Assembly (NCBI RefSeq): GCF_013403865.1
Contig: NZ_JABFDK010000001.1
Coordinates: 186,001 to 250,000 of the forward strand
Length of the DNA: 64,000 nt
DNA from: Winogradskyella costae
GTDB taxonomy: Bacteria > Bacteroidota > Bacteroidia > Flavobacteriales > Flavobacteriaceae
Direction: 5' to 3'
The notes beneath the pieces were generated by a model that worked only from the letters and a program-made list of their open reading frames with translations, did no database searches and was not told the origin of the DNA. A program made the position numbers and the translations under genes. Of this stretch, positions 36,781 to 46,764 are shown piece by piece (position 1 is the stretch's first letter; every line of letters starts with the position of its first letter).

Positions 36781-39225
36781 TTCTGAGCGTAATGAATCCA
36801 CAGGATTGGCATTTGCCGCCTGAAGCGTCTTTACACTGATGACTAATAAGGCAAAGACAATCATCGCCAAGCCACTCACTAAGAACACCCAAAAATTAAT
36901 ACTTGTTTTGTATGCAAAATCTTGCAACCAATTATTAATGCCGTAATACGCAATTGGTGCCGCAATGACAAAAGCAATCGCTACCAAGATTAAAAACTCT
37001 TTGCATAAGAGCGCGTTAATTTGAAGTAATGACGCTCCTAGAACCTTACGCACTCCAATTTCTTTTACACGTCGGTTGGTGGTATAAATCACAAGTCCGA
37101 GCAATCCTAAACAGCTAATTAATATTGATAAACCTGTTGCCCAATTTAAAAGTTTGGACATCTTTTGCTCCCGATTATAAAACTTCTGAATGGTTTCGTC
37201 TAAAAACTCTACGCGATAATCATCGGTCTCAGTATAGACTGTTTTATAAGTATTTTCAATTTTTGAAAGTGTTCCTTTAAAATCTGCTGATGATTCATTT
37301 TGAAAAGCAATATGAACAGCTTGAAACTGACTCCAATCTGGTAGATACCAATCTCCTCTATATGCCATGGGTTTGATATCGCTTCGCAAGGAACGTTGGA
37401 AAAAATCTGCCATAACTCCGACTATAGGCACACTTTGATCACCTAATAAAACCGTTTTACCAATTGCTTCATCGGGACTTTTAAAACCAAGTCTTTTTCT
37501 GCATGTCTCATTAATCACGAGCTCTTTTACGGTATCATTTCTGATGGTTCGTCCTGCTATAAGATCTAACTCAAATACCTTAGCGTAATTGACGTCGCCA
37601 AAAATAAATTGTAAGTCTAAATTAACCTCATTGTCACCATTATTATAAGTGACTGAAGAACTATTAGTAGAAATAGATGCAGGTGCATGGCCTCCAATAC
37701 TAATCGACTTAATTTCTGGAATAGCTCTTAATTTTTCGGCATAAAGCTCTTTTTTAGAAATTTCGCGTTCCGCTCTTGGGCTATAAACAGACACAATAGC
37801 ATCCGTTTTAAAACCCATATCTGTTTCTAAAAGAAAATTAATTTGTTGACCAACTAATAACGTAGCAATTACAAATACTTGAGCAATGGAAAACTGAAAA
37901 ACCGTTAAGAATTTTCTGAGCTTCACTTTTTTATTTCCGACAGCTAAATGATTTTTTAAAACTGAAACCGTGTTAAATTTTGAAAGTACTAATGCGGGAT
38001 AAAAGCCAGATAAAAATGTCACTAAAAGTAATAGAACAGCGATACCAAGAATAATTAAAGGTGATTTCATCAGTTCATAACTTAAACCTTCTGGCACAAA
38101 ATCTGAAAACACATTAATCAACCATCTAGAAAGCAATAGCGATAATACAGCAGACACCAAAACCAATAAAAATGTTTCACCCATAAATTGGCCGATAAGC
38201 TGTTTTCTAGAACTTCCTAAAGTTTTACGGATTCCTATTTCTTTAGCACGCTGAGAAGCTTGCGCTGTATTAAGATTTATAAAGTTGATACAACCTAACA
38301 CCAATAGAAATATAGCCACCAAAGCGAGATTTGTAAGCAGCGATTTACTAGCCTGGCCTTTAGACCAATCGTAAATACCATACTTTTCGTTGAAGTGAAT
38401 ATCTCCTAATGGTTGCAACGTAAATTGTTGTTCATCACCATATTTTTTAGATTCTTCATCTTGGTGCTCCTTTGCTAAATTATCCAAACGATTTTGTATC
38501 GCTGATAAATCCGCATTTGAAGTCACTTTTACAAAAAGCTGAGACGCATCGTTAGTGTTATTCCAATTTTTATTGAGGAAATCCTCTCTTAATCGCGTTT
38601 GTAAAATTGTAGAATGCGAGATAAATTCTTCAAACACAAAATCTGTTCGTTCTTTAAAATTCTCAACAATTCCTGTAACCGTTATATGAAGTGAATCATT
38701 GTAAACTAGGGTTTTTCCAATAATATCTGACGGTTTCGTATTTGGAAAATAATCAGATGCTCGATTTTCAGTAAGAATAACATTATTAGGACTCGCTAAA
38801 ATTTCAGATGTATTACCAGCTAAAAATTTATAATCGAAAATCTTAAAATAATTAGCATCTGCAAAAATGACGAAGTTGGGCCATTTAAATTCGGAATTTA
38901 ATTCTCTATTTTCAACTTTTGAAGGCCGTTCAATATAAAACCCACTAACGGTTTCAAAATTTGAATTCTCGGTAATGGCATCCCCCAATGCTAAAGTGAC
39001 TCCAGGAATAGAAAAAGTAGCCTCAGGACTCGTTAAATCTGTAACTACTCTATAAATACGATCCTTATCTTTATGAAATGTATCAAAGGTAGCATCGTAA
39101 TAAATCATTAATCCAATGACAAACGACGCACTTAATCCAATGATAAGACCAATAATATTAATTAGAGAAAACACCTTATGCTTCATGAGGTTCCTCCATG
39201 CTATTTTGAAATAATTTCTAATCAT
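36778..39225 (-). CDS. FtsX/MacB-type ABC permease (2)
   Basis: This 815-residue protein has the same two-half FtsX/MacB arrangement as its neighbours: RNYFKIAWRNLMKHKVFSLI at the start, NFINLNTAQASQRAKEIGIR in the middle, EIGVRKVLGAS near the end, closing NPVDSLRSE. It lies 58 nt downstream of permease (3) on the same strand. It is probably in the transcript starting at the adaptor gene. Substrate is unknown. Confidence 0.92.
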   Translation of the reverse strand: MIRNYFKIAWRNLMKHKVFSLINIIGLIIGLSASFVIGLMIYYDATFDTFHKDKDRIYRVVTDLTSPEATFSIPGVTLALGDAITENSNFETVSGFYIERPSKVENRELNSEFKWPNFVIFADANYFKIFDYKFLAGNTSEILASPNNVILTENRASDYFPNTKPSDIIGKTLVYNDSLHITVTGIVENFKERTDFVFEEFISHSTILQTRLREDFLNKNWNNTNDASQLFVKVTSNADLSAIQNRLDNLAKEHQDEESKKYGDEQQFTLQPLGDIHFNEKYGIYDWSKGQASKSLLTNLALVAIFLLVLGCINFINLNTAQASQRAKEIGIRKTLGSSRKQLIGQFMGETFLLVLVSAVLSLLLSRWLINVFSDFVPEGLSYELMKSPLIILGIAVLLLLVTFLSGFYPALVLSKFNTVSVLKNHLAVGNKKVKLRKFLTVFQFSIAQVFVIATLLVGQQINFLLETDMGFKTDAIVSVYSPRAEREISKKELYAEKLRAIPEIKSISIGGHAPASISTNSSSVTYNNGDNEVNLDLQFIFGDVNYAKVFELDLIAGRTIRNDTVKELVINETCRKRLGFKSPDEAIGKTVLLGDQSVPIVGVMADFFQRSLRSDIKPMAYRGDWYLPDWSQFQAVHIAFQNESSADFKGTLSKIENTYKTVYTETDDYRVEFLDETIQKFYNREQKMSKLLNWATGLSILISCLGLLGLVIYTTNRRVKEIGVRKVLGASLLQINALLCKEFLILVAIAFVIAAPIAYYGINNWLQDFAYKTSINFWVFLVSGLAMIVFALLVISVKTLQAANANPVDSLRSE

Positions 39226-39248
39226 GATGTATTGTTTTATAGCAAAAC

Positions 39249-39273
39249 TTACAAGGTTTCAAACACTTGCAGG
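39249..39273. repeat. Dispersed AAGGTTTcAAACaCTT-type palindrome
   Basis: ACAAGGTTTCAAACACTTGC resembles the units at 56179-56208 and 56012-56042. It fills much of the 58-nt gap between two permease genes. Confidence 0.45.
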
Positions 39274-39283
39274 TTGATGATGA

Positions 39284-41701
39284 TTATTCCGTTCTTAAAG
39301 ATTCTACAGGATTAGAGGTTGCCGCTTTTATTGTTTTTACAGCTATGGTTAACATGGCAATCACTACTGCTATGCCGCCTGCACCTAAAAACATCCAAAT
39401 ATTAAGATCTATATGATACGCATAATTCTGTAACCAATTATGCATTGCCCACCATGCTATTGGCGACGCGATTAAAAAAGCGATAACGACTAATTTTAAA
39501 AAGTCTTTAGTCAGTAATATTGTAATGGCCGAGACACTCGCACCGACTATTTTACGAACTCCTATTTCCTTTTTACGCTGTGCTACAATGAGCAATGACA
39601 TCGCAAATAAACCGATACAACTTAAGATAATAGCGAGTATTGAACCACTACCAATCATGGTAATCATAGTGCGCTCATTTCGCAAGGTTCTATCAATATT
39701 TTCATTTAAAAAAGACCCTTGAAATTCGGCATTGGGCTCAATAGTATTCCAGGCTGCTTTTACATCGTTATAAGCTTGTTCTAAATTTTGTGGAGCTACT
39801 TTTACATAGACGTTTCTTAAATTCCAGTTAGGCAGTGCAAATAAGGTCATAGGTGCAATCGTCTGGTCAAGTTCCTGAAAATTGAAATCTTTAATAACAC
39901 CTACAACAGAATATACAGCATCATCTAAATCTATCTGTGAGGCTAAAATATCATCTTCATTGAGTTGCTTTGCCATAGCTTCATTGATAATAACGGAAAG
40001 ACTATCACTCGCTAAGTTTTTTCGAAATGAACGACCTTCAATAATATTCAAATCTAAAGTTTCAACGTAATCTGCATCAACGACTAACATATGCGTATCC
40101 ACGCCTCTACCTTTGTGTTCAAAACCTAAAATACTAGTCGAACGCGAGCCATCTTTTCCTAAACCTAAAATATTATTAGATGCTGTAACACTTACAATAT
40201 TAAGTTTATCTTGAAGCGTATTTCGAAGTAATTCTATTGCTTGTTGATCGTTAAGTTGGCCATTCAGTGGAAAAGCAATCACCTGATCTTTGTTGAAACC
40301 TAAGTCTTTAGTCCTCATAAATTCCACCTGATCCCAAAGTACAAGCGTACCACTAATCAGTAAAATAGCAATACCGAATTGTAAGACCATTAAACTATTT
40401 CGCAAATGGTTTTTACCATTGACGTCGAGTTTTCCTTTTAAACTTTGTAAAGTTCCAAGACGACTCATTAATAACGCAGGATAACCTCCTGCAATTAATG
40501 TGATCAGCAAAACACTCAAAACAAGCACAACCAACAATGATGGGTTTAGTAAGGTTGCCAATGACGCTTGGGTTTTAAATAAGGTTTGAAAGTATGGTAG
40601 TAAAAACACGGCTAATAAAATTCCTAGCCCTATGGAAATTAAAAACACTAAAATGCTTTCACCCCAAAACTGAAAGAACAGCTGTTTTTTATTGGCTCCA
40701 AGCGTTTTTCGCATGCCAATCTCACGCAAGCGTTGTGAACTTTTAGCAATACTCATATTTATAAAATTCACACAAGCTATAAACAGAATTAAAAAAGAAA
40801 TTCCCAAAACTAAATACGGCATGGTACGATTGACACTAACAACTCCTTGATTAAAATTCGCAAAGCGAACATCTGCCAACGGCAATACTTTTATTTGTCT
40901 GTAAAGGCCATCTGCATTAGGTTGAAGGCCATCTCGCTTGGCATTATCAATCTCATTTTTATAATGTAATTGGGTAAAATCTGCTGTGCTTTTCTCAAAT
41001 TGCTCAGGTTTTAAACCTTCAGAAAGTTGCATATACACCTCATGATTCTCCATGTCCCAACGTCCTACAGTTCTGGCATAAGCATGCTCATTTTGACTTT
41101 TAAAATTGAGTACGATATCAAAACCTATAGAACTTGTATTGGGAAAATCTTCAATAATCGCGGTGACATTAAAAGGCACTTCTACTTCATCTCTTAAAAT
41201 CGTAACGGTTTGCCCTATAGGATTCTCATCACCAAATATGCGTTTTGCAGCCTGCTCTGTCATTGCAACTGAAGACTCTGACGTTATTGGATTTGTCTTA
41301 TCACCCTTTATAATTGGAAAGCTAAACATGTCGAAAAAATCGGGATCTACATACGCAGTGCCCATACCGAGTTGCTTATCCTGATAAGTTAATAAGACTC
41401 CAGAACCATTATAACGTGTAATTTTCTCTACGCCTGTAACCTCTTCACGAAGTGCTGCCGCAAAAGGTTCGGATTTTGAGATGTTAGCTTCAATGCCATT
41501 TAACCCACTATCCTCTGTATACACTTGATAGATTTCATCTCCATGCTCATGAAAGCGATCAAAAGACAGTTGAAAAACGGCGTACATCGCCAACAATATG
41601 GCCACTCCAAATGCTGCCGTAAGTCCAACGACATTAAGCGCTGTAAACGTTCTATTCTTCCAAAGGTTTCTGAATGCTATTTTTATATAATTTTTAAACA
41701 T
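39284..41701 (-). CDS. FtsX/MacB-type ABC permease (3)
   Basis: This 805-residue protein starts FKNYIKIAFRNLWKNRTFTA, has two periplasmic MacB-like domains each followed by FtsX membrane segments (NFINMSIAKSSQRLREIGMR; EIGVRKIVGAS), and ends NPVESLRTE. It is the first permease after the ATPase gene at 41855-42532. A run of eleven TGAT units lies in its upstream region. Confidence 0.92.
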   Translation of the reverse strand: MFKNYIKIAFRNLWKNRTFTALNVVGLTAAFGVAILLAMYAVFQLSFDRFHEHGDEIYQVYTEDSGLNGIEANISKSEPFAAALREEVTGVEKITRYNGSGVLLTYQDKQLGMGTAYVDPDFFDMFSFPIIKGDKTNPITSESSVAMTEQAAKRIFGDENPIGQTVTILRDEVEVPFNVTAIIEDFPNTSSIGFDIVLNFKSQNEHAYARTVGRWDMENHEVYMQLSEGLKPEQFEKSTADFTQLHYKNEIDNAKRDGLQPNADGLYRQIKVLPLADVRFANFNQGVVSVNRTMPYLVLGISFLILFIACVNFINMSIAKSSQRLREIGMRKTLGANKKQLFFQFWGESILVFLISIGLGILLAVFLLPYFQTLFKTQASLATLLNPSLLVVLVLSVLLITLIAGGYPALLMSRLGTLQSLKGKLDVNGKNHLRNSLMVLQFGIAILLISGTLVLWDQVEFMRTKDLGFNKDQVIAFPLNGQLNDQQAIELLRNTLQDKLNIVSVTASNNILGLGKDGSRSTSILGFEHKGRGVDTHMLVVDADYVETLDLNIIEGRSFRKNLASDSLSVIINEAMAKQLNEDDILASQIDLDDAVYSVVGVIKDFNFQELDQTIAPMTLFALPNWNLRNVYVKVAPQNLEQAYNDVKAAWNTIEPNAEFQGSFLNENIDRTLRNERTMITMIGSGSILAIILSCIGLFAMSLLIVAQRKKEIGVRKIVGASVSAITILLTKDFLKLVVIAFLIASPIAWWAMHNWLQNYAYHIDLNIWMFLGAGGIAVVIAMLTIAVKTIKAATSNPVESLRTE

Positions 41702-41800
41702 GATGTATTAGAATTACTGTTCGTTTTTTGATTGATTTGGCTTTGGCACTTCAGTAGTATGTGATGAATTGTTTTATGATTTACTAAAGTGCTTCCCGCC

Positions 41801-41844
<44 letters not shown>

Positions 41845-41854
41845 GAAAGTCGAT

Positions 41855-42532
41855 TTATGCCAATATATTTTCGGTTACTTTTTGTCCGTCTAACATTCTT
41901 ATAATTCTGTGACTGTATTTTGCATCGTGTTCACTGTGTGTTACCATAATAATGGTTGTTCCTGCTTCATTAAGATCTATTAATAAATCCATGACCTCAT
42001 TTCCATTAGTACTATCTAAATTTCCTGTTGGCTCATCGGCAAGAATTAGTTTGGGTTTGTTTACAACGGCTCTTGCCACAGCCACACGTTGTTGCTGACC
42101 ACCAGATAACTGTTGTGGAAAGTGATTTCTTCGGTGCATAATTTGCATTTTCTCTAAAACCGCTTCGACTTGCTGTTTACGTTCTGCTGGTTTTACACCT
42201 GTATAGATCAAGGGTAATTCTACGTTTTCAAACACCGTTAGTTCATCAATGAGATTAAAACTTTGAAAAACAAAACCAATATTGTGTTTGCGTAATTCTG
42301 AACGCTTTCGCTCATTATAACCAGCGACTTCTGTTCCATTAAACATAAAACTACCTCCATCAGGATCGTCTAATAATCCCAAAATATTTAATAAGGTCGA
42401 TTTCCCACATCCTGAAGGTCCCATGATGGCCACAAACTCACCTTCTTTAACATTAAATGATAATTTGTTTAAGGCTATGGTTTGTACTTCTTCGGTTTTA
42501 TAGAATTTTTCTAAGTCCGTAATTTGTATCAT
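41855..42532 (-). CDS. ABC transporter ATP-binding protein (MacB/LolD type)
   Basis: This 225-residue ATPase has Walker A GPSGCGKST (38-46), FVFQSFNLI, LSGGQQQRVAVARA and LILADEPTG with a canonical LolD/MacB form. It lies between the adaptor and permeases (3) and (2), with which it should form one export complex. The substrate is unknown. Confidence 0.95.
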   Translation of the reverse strand: MIQITDLEKFYKTEEVQTIALNKLSFNVKEGEFVAIMGPSGCGKSTLLNILGLLDDPDGGSFMFNGTEVAGYNERKRSELRKHNIGFVFQSFNLIDELTVFENVELPLIYTGVKPAERKQQVEAVLEKMQIMHRRNHFPQQLSGGQQQRVAVARAVVNKPKLILADEPTGNLDSTNGNEVMDLLIDLNEAGTTIIMVTHSEHDAKYSHRIIRMLDGQKVTENILA

Positions 42533-42546
42533 TATATTTGTTTTTT

Positions 42547-42596
42547 TGGCTGTTGGCCCTTAGCTGTTAGCCTTTAGCTATTAGTTGTTAACTCTT
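42547..42596. repeat. Degenerate tandem repeat of TTAGCTGTTAGCC-like units
   Basis: GGCTGTTGGCCCTTAGCTGT and following bases repeat a loose 6-7 nt unit (TAGCTNTTAG) between the adaptor gene and the ATPase gene. It is non-coding. Confidence 0.5.
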
Positions 42597-42620
42597 AATT
42601 ATTTCTCTATTCTCTTGTTT

Positions 42621-43871
42621 CTATTTCAAAATCAACTCTTCCGTATCTCCAAAGGAATCATAACTCGATGTCACTACTTTATCTCCAGGATTTAAACCAT
42701 CAAGCACCTCATAATATTCTGTATTCTGGCTTCCTAATCTTATGTTGACTTTATAGGCCGTGTTACCATCTTCGCTGACTTTAAAAATCCAGTTCCCTCC
42801 TGTTTTTTGAAAGAATCCACCTTTCGCAACTAACAACGCTTCTTTTTCTGCACTTAATGCCACTCTGATTTGAAGATTTTGACCTCTTCTAATACCTTCA
42901 GGCACATCTCCCTGAAATTTCATATCCACTTGAAAACGACCATTGGTAACTTGTGTAAACACTTTTTTAATGACCAATGTGTACGTTTTATTATTCAACG
43001 TAAACGTTCCTGTTTGACCATTATAGATTCTCGAAATATAATGTTCATCAATATCCACTCTTACTTTATAACCAGTGATCACATCTACCTGACCTAAGCG
43101 TGTGCCTTTATTAATAGACTGTCCGATTTCAGCATCAAGAGATGTTAATTGCCCATCAATTGGAGCTCTAACCACTAAATCTCCTACTTTTTTTCGCATT
43201 AATTCTAAGGCACTTTGCGTTCTAGCATAAGAATTACGAGCTTGGTTAACCTCCAATTTTGAAGAAATGGTATCTTCAGATAATACTTGCTTAGATAGTT
43301 TCATACGTTCTTTCTGATAGTTGTAATTATTTTCAGAAGACTCGTAATCCATTCTTCCTATCGCACCTTTTTCATATAACCGTTTGTTTAAATTATAAAC
43401 ACGTTCGGCTTCAATGAGATTATTTTCAACATCAGTAAATTGATTTTGTCTGTTAATCGTATTTTGGCGCGCTGCATTTTGAGAAATCTGCATTTGGGTT
43501 AATAAATTATACACTGACGTTTCCTGGTTAATGAGACTCAATTCCAAATCGGTATTTGATAACCTTAGAATTGGTTCACCTTTTTTCAACATGGCACCAT
43601 CTTCAACAAACTTCTCTTCTACTCGCCCACCTTCCAAAGCATCTAAATAAATTGTAGTGATTGGAAGCACAATACCGTTGACCGGAATGTTTTCTTGAAA
43701 TACATTTTCACTTACTGTACTAATTGAAATTCGCTCTCTATCCACATTCAATTTAGAACCACCTGAGGTTTGAAAAATAACATATATGATCAAAGCTAAT
43801 ATTGCTATAATCCCTATAGCTAATCCTATTTTTTGAGTTGAAAATTTCTTCTTTTGAATTGGAACGTCCAT
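42621..43871 (-). CDS. HlyD/MacA-type periplasmic adaptor
   Basis: I prefer the ATG at 43871 (MDVPIQKKKF, 416 aa), because a frame from 43940 would begin upstream of the predicted transcription start. The protein has one N-terminal membrane helix, a barrel-sandwich/lipoyl part (VEEKFVEDGAMLKKGEPILR), a long coiled-coil hairpin, and a second lipoyl half (VRAPIDGQLTSLDAEIGQSI). It links inner-membrane permeases to TolC. It is the first gene of the operon driven by promoter B. Confidence 0.9.
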   Translation of the reverse strand: MDVPIQKKKFSTQKIGLAIGIIAILALIIYVIFQTSGGSKLNVDRERISISTVSENVFQENIPVNGIVLPITTIYLDALEGGRVEEKFVEDGAMLKKGEPILRLSNTDLELSLINQETSVYNLLTQMQISQNAARQNTINRQNQFTDVENNLIEAERVYNLNKRLYEKGAIGRMDYESSENNYNYQKERMKLSKQVLSEDTISSKLEVNQARNSYARTQSALELMRKKVGDLVVRAPIDGQLTSLDAEIGQSINKGTRLGQVDVITGYKVRVDIDEHYISRIYNGQTGTFTLNNKTYTLVIKKVFTQVTNGRFQVDMKFQGDVPEGIRRGQNLQIRVALSAEKEALLVAKGGFFQKTGGNWIFKVSEDGNTAYKVNIRLGSQNTEYYEVLDGLNPGDKVVTSSYDSFGDTEELILK

Positions 43872-43894
43872 TATATATCTATTATTTACACTTT

Positions 43895-43926
43895 TTATAT
43901 AGTGAAGATGATGCCAAAAACACAAA
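43895..43926 (-). promoter_or_regulatory. Sigma-54-type promoter B (32-bp element)
   Basis: This is the second exact copy of the 32-nt element found at 36663-36694, here in front of the adaptor gene. The predicted start lies about 19 nt before the ATG at 43871. Flanking sequence differs from copy A, so the shared block is likely functional. Confidence 0.65.
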
Positions 43927-43967
43927 ATATTGATTTTCAATACATTATTGTTTTTATCAAAACTAAA

Positions 43968-44012
43968 AGTGTCCGATTTCGATACACTTTATGTTCGAAA
44001 ATGTACACTTTT
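43968..44012 (-). promoter_or_regulatory. Upstream activator element B
   Basis: The first half AGTGTCCGATTTCGATACACT is an imperfect palindrome (AGTGT/ACACT arms) and TGTTCG...TGTACACTT follows. It aligns with 36736-36780. It is located between the adaptor and the regulator gene at 44079, so it might also affect that gene. Confidence 0.65.
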
Positions 44013-44078
44013 AAACACTACTGAAATTTTATTTTTTGAATTTTTATAAGCTGAATTTAATATCGTAATATTGTATGG

Positions 44079-45431
44079 ATGGTATTAAAAAACGCTACAA
44101 TATTAGTTATAGACGATGATGTTGATGTATTAACAGCATTACGCTTACTTTTAAAACCACTGGTTAGAGAGGTGGTTACCGAAAAGAATCCGAGTAATAT
44201 TCTATCTCAAATTGAGAAGACTGCTTACGACATAATTGTTCTAGACATGAATTTTAATGGTTTGGTCAATACAGGTAATGAAGGTATTTTTTGGCTAAAT
44301 AAAATTCGACACCAAAAACCTGAAACCTCTGTTATTTTAATGACCGCTTATGCCGATATTGATTTAGCGATACGCGGATTAAAAGAAGGCGCTTCCGACT
44401 TTTTAATGAAACCTTGGAAGAATGAAAAAATCGTAGAAACCATGACTACGATACTAAGTCAGAAGACCTCTCAAAACACTAAAAAGAAGCAATTTAACAC
44501 AAATTCTATTGAAATCATTGGTGATAGCGATGTTATGATTGATGTCTTTACCAAACTAAAAAAAGTAGCACCAACAGATGCTAATGTTTTAATCCTTGGT
44601 GAAAATGGTACTGGAAAAGATTTAATTGCTCGTGCGCTTCATGATAACTCTAATAGAAAACACCAACCGTTTGTAAAAGTAGATGTTGGTGCTTTAACAG
44701 AATCGCTATTTGAAAGTGAATTATTTGGGTATAAAAAAGGAGCTTTTACCGATGCTAGAGAAGATAGAAAAGGCCGATTTGAAGCGGCTAATGGTGGCAC
44801 TTTATTTTTAGATGAAATAGGAAATATTAGTTTGAGTCAGCAAGCCCGATTACTCACCGTCTTACAAAACAGACAAGTGACTCCTTTGGGCTCAAATGAA
44901 CCAATCCCTATTGATATTCGATTAATTTGCGCTACTAATATCGATCCTCAAATTTTAGCAGACGAAAAGAAATTTAGAAAAGATTTAATTTACAGAATAA
45001 ATACCGTAGATATTATTGCTCCACCTCTTAGAGATCGTGGTACAGATATTACAGCATTAGCACATCATTTTATAGCTTTTTATGCTGAAAAATATAATAA
45101 AAGTCCATTTTCTTTTGATTCCGGATTCATTTCAAAATTAAAAAATCACGACTTCCCTGGTAATGTTAGGGAATTGCAATACGTTTTAGAGCGTGCTGTA
45201 ATAATGACTGATGGTTCCGTTTTAAAACCAGAAGATTTAGTATTTTCTTCTATAGAGCGTTCATCGAACTCTACAAATATGAAAACTCAGAGTTTAAACT
45301 TAGACGATTTAGAAAAGAACGCCATTTTAAATGTCCTTGAAAAGAATAAAGGTAATGTTTCAAAATCAGCTAAAGATCTAGGGATTACAAGAGCTGCTTT
45401 ATACAGAAGACTAGAAAAGTATGAACTATAG
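44079..45431 (+). CDS. NtrC-family sigma-54-dependent response regulator
   Basis: This 450-residue protein has a receiver domain (acidic 12-14, phospho-Asp56, Thr89, Lys111), an AAA+ sigma-54 interaction domain (Walker A GENGTGK 174-180; LFLDEIGN 242-249) and a Fis-type HTH at the end (KSAKDLGITRAALYRRL). The L1 loop reads GAFTDA at 221-226 instead of GAFTGA. It overlaps its kinase gene by 11 nt. The two promoters with 45-bp upstream elements in the divergent export cluster are its likely targets. Confidence 0.95.
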   Translation: MVLKNATILVIDDDVDVLTALRLLLKPLVREVVTEKNPSNILSQIEKTAYDIIVLDMNFNGLVNTGNEGIFWLNKIRHQKPETSVILMTAYADIDLAIRGLKEGASDFLMKPWKNEKIVETMTTILSQKTSQNTKKKQFNTNSIEIIGDSDVMIDVFTKLKKVAPTDANVLILGENGTGKDLIARALHDNSNRKHQPFVKVDVGALTESLFESELFGYKKGAFTDAREDRKGRFEAANGGTLFLDEIGNISLSQQARLLTVLQNRQVTPLGSNEPIPIDIRLICATNIDPQILADEKKFRKDLIYRINTVDIIAPPLRDRGTDITALAHHFIAFYAEKYNKSPFSFDSGFISKLKNHDFPGNVRELQYVLERAVIMTDGSVLKPEDLVFSSIERSSNSTNMKTQSLNLDDLEKNAILNVLEKNKGNVSKSAKDLGITRAALYRRLEKYEL

Positions 45432-46764
45432 AAGTTACATATTTTGGCTCTTTTTTAGAATTCTACTTTTGGTGAGTGTTATACTTGCGTTAGTGTATTC
45501 TATTTACAAAGATCAATCCGCTTATATTACCATTACGAGCATTGCACTACTTTATTTGTTTATAAATACATATTCCTATGTGAAACGTCGTTTTGTAGCT
45601 ATAGATGATTTTTTTGAAGCGGTTAAGTATCGTGACTTTTCGAGATGGTTTCCAGAAGACAGAGGTCCTAAAGATATTCGGTTTTTGTACACCGGTTTTA
45701 ATGAGATTAATAGAACCATTAAAGACATCAATTCGCAAAACGAAGCACAGTATGTGTATCTACAGAAGATTTTAGAAATGGTAGACATCGGAATTATTGC
45801 TTATAATCTCGAATCTGGAGACGTCCTATGGAGTAATGAACCTTTTGGAGACATTTTAGATGTCCCATCTTTTAAAAATATCCGCTTTGTTGAAAACAGA
45901 AAACCAGAACTCTTTAATACCGTTTTTGAAACCTATCATCGCGAACCGGATTCCATTTCTATTGCACTTCAAAATGAAACTATAAAAATTTTAATTTCCG
46001 ATACGGTATTTCAAGTAAAGGATGATGCATTTAAGTTGATTGTCATTCAGGATATTGATAATACCTTAAATAAAAATGAATCAGAATCTTGGAAGAAGCT
46101 TTTAAGTGTGATGACACACGAAATTATGAATTCTATAGCTCCAATTTCGTCCTTGGCAGATACACTTCAACAAAACTTGCAATTAGCTATAGAACATCCT
46201 GAAGAAACGCGTCTTGAATTAGAGGATTTAAACGCTGGAGTCAAAACTATTAAAAACCGCAGTGAAGGCCTTTTAAAATTTGCGAAAACCTATAGAAGTT
46301 TGAGTAAAGTGACACACCTCAACTTACAACGTGTTAAAATTGAAGACTTATTTAGTAACATCCAGCTTTTAATGGAACCATCCATAAAAGCCAAAGCTAT
46401 TGCCATTACATTTGAGGTTACCTCACCAAAATTAGAATTAGATATTGATGCACATCTTATAGAACAAGTACTTATCAATCTTATTTTAAATGCTGTTGAC
46501 GCCTGTAAAAGTAAAGACCATTCACAAATTAAAGTATTAGCATCTCAAAACCCAAATAGAGATATTGTTATAAAAGTCATTGATAATGGTTCTGGTATCC
46601 CAAAAGATATTTTAGAGAACATATTTGTGCCTTTCTTTACTAGTAAAGCCACAGGTAGTGGCATAGGATTAAGTCTTTGTAAGCAAATTATGCTCTTACA
46701 TAAAGGCCGAATCATAGTAAAAAGTATTGAAAACGAAGGCTCTGTTTTTAGCTTGGTGTTTTAA
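45421..46764 (+). CDS. Membrane histidine kinase, partner of the NtrC-type regulator
   Basis: This 447-residue protein has two N-terminal membrane helices (about 8-27 and 35-53) with a very short loop between them, so it probably senses a membrane signal. A PAS-like region (120-215) follows, then HisKA with His233 in VMTHEIMNS, and HATPase motifs ([27 protein letters not shown]). Its 5' end overlaps the regulator gene by 11 nt. Its 3' end overlaps the convergent DsbD-like gene by 4 nt. Confidence 0.94.
   Translation: MNYRSYIFWLFFRILLLVSVILALVYSIYKDQSAYITITSIALLYLFINTYSYVKRRFVAIDDFFEAVKYRDFSRWFPEDRGPKDIRFLYTGFNEINRTIKDINSQNEAQYVYLQKILEMVDIGIIAYNLESGDVLWSNEPFGDILDVPSFKNIRFVENRKPELFNTVFETYHREPDSISIALQNETIKILISDTVFQVKDDAFKLIVIQDIDNTLNKNESESWKKLLSVMTHEIMNSIAPISSLADTLQQNLQLAIEHPEETRLELEDLNAGVKTIKNRSEGLLKFAKTYRSLSKVTHLNLQRVKIEDLFSNIQLLMEPSIKAKAIAITFEVTSPKLELDIDAHLIEQVLINLILNAVDACKSKDHSQIKVLASQNPNRDIVIKVIDNGSGIPKDILENIFVPFFTSKATGSGIGLSLCKQIMLLHKGRIIVKSIENEGSVFSLVF

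Noticed and set aside
41743..41760. TTGGCAC on the plus strand as a sigma-54 promoter
   Set aside because: No plus-strand gene follows and the -12 element is absent. A partial match to the activator element at 41716-41732 (ACTGTTCG..TTTGAT) is too weak and lacks its second half.
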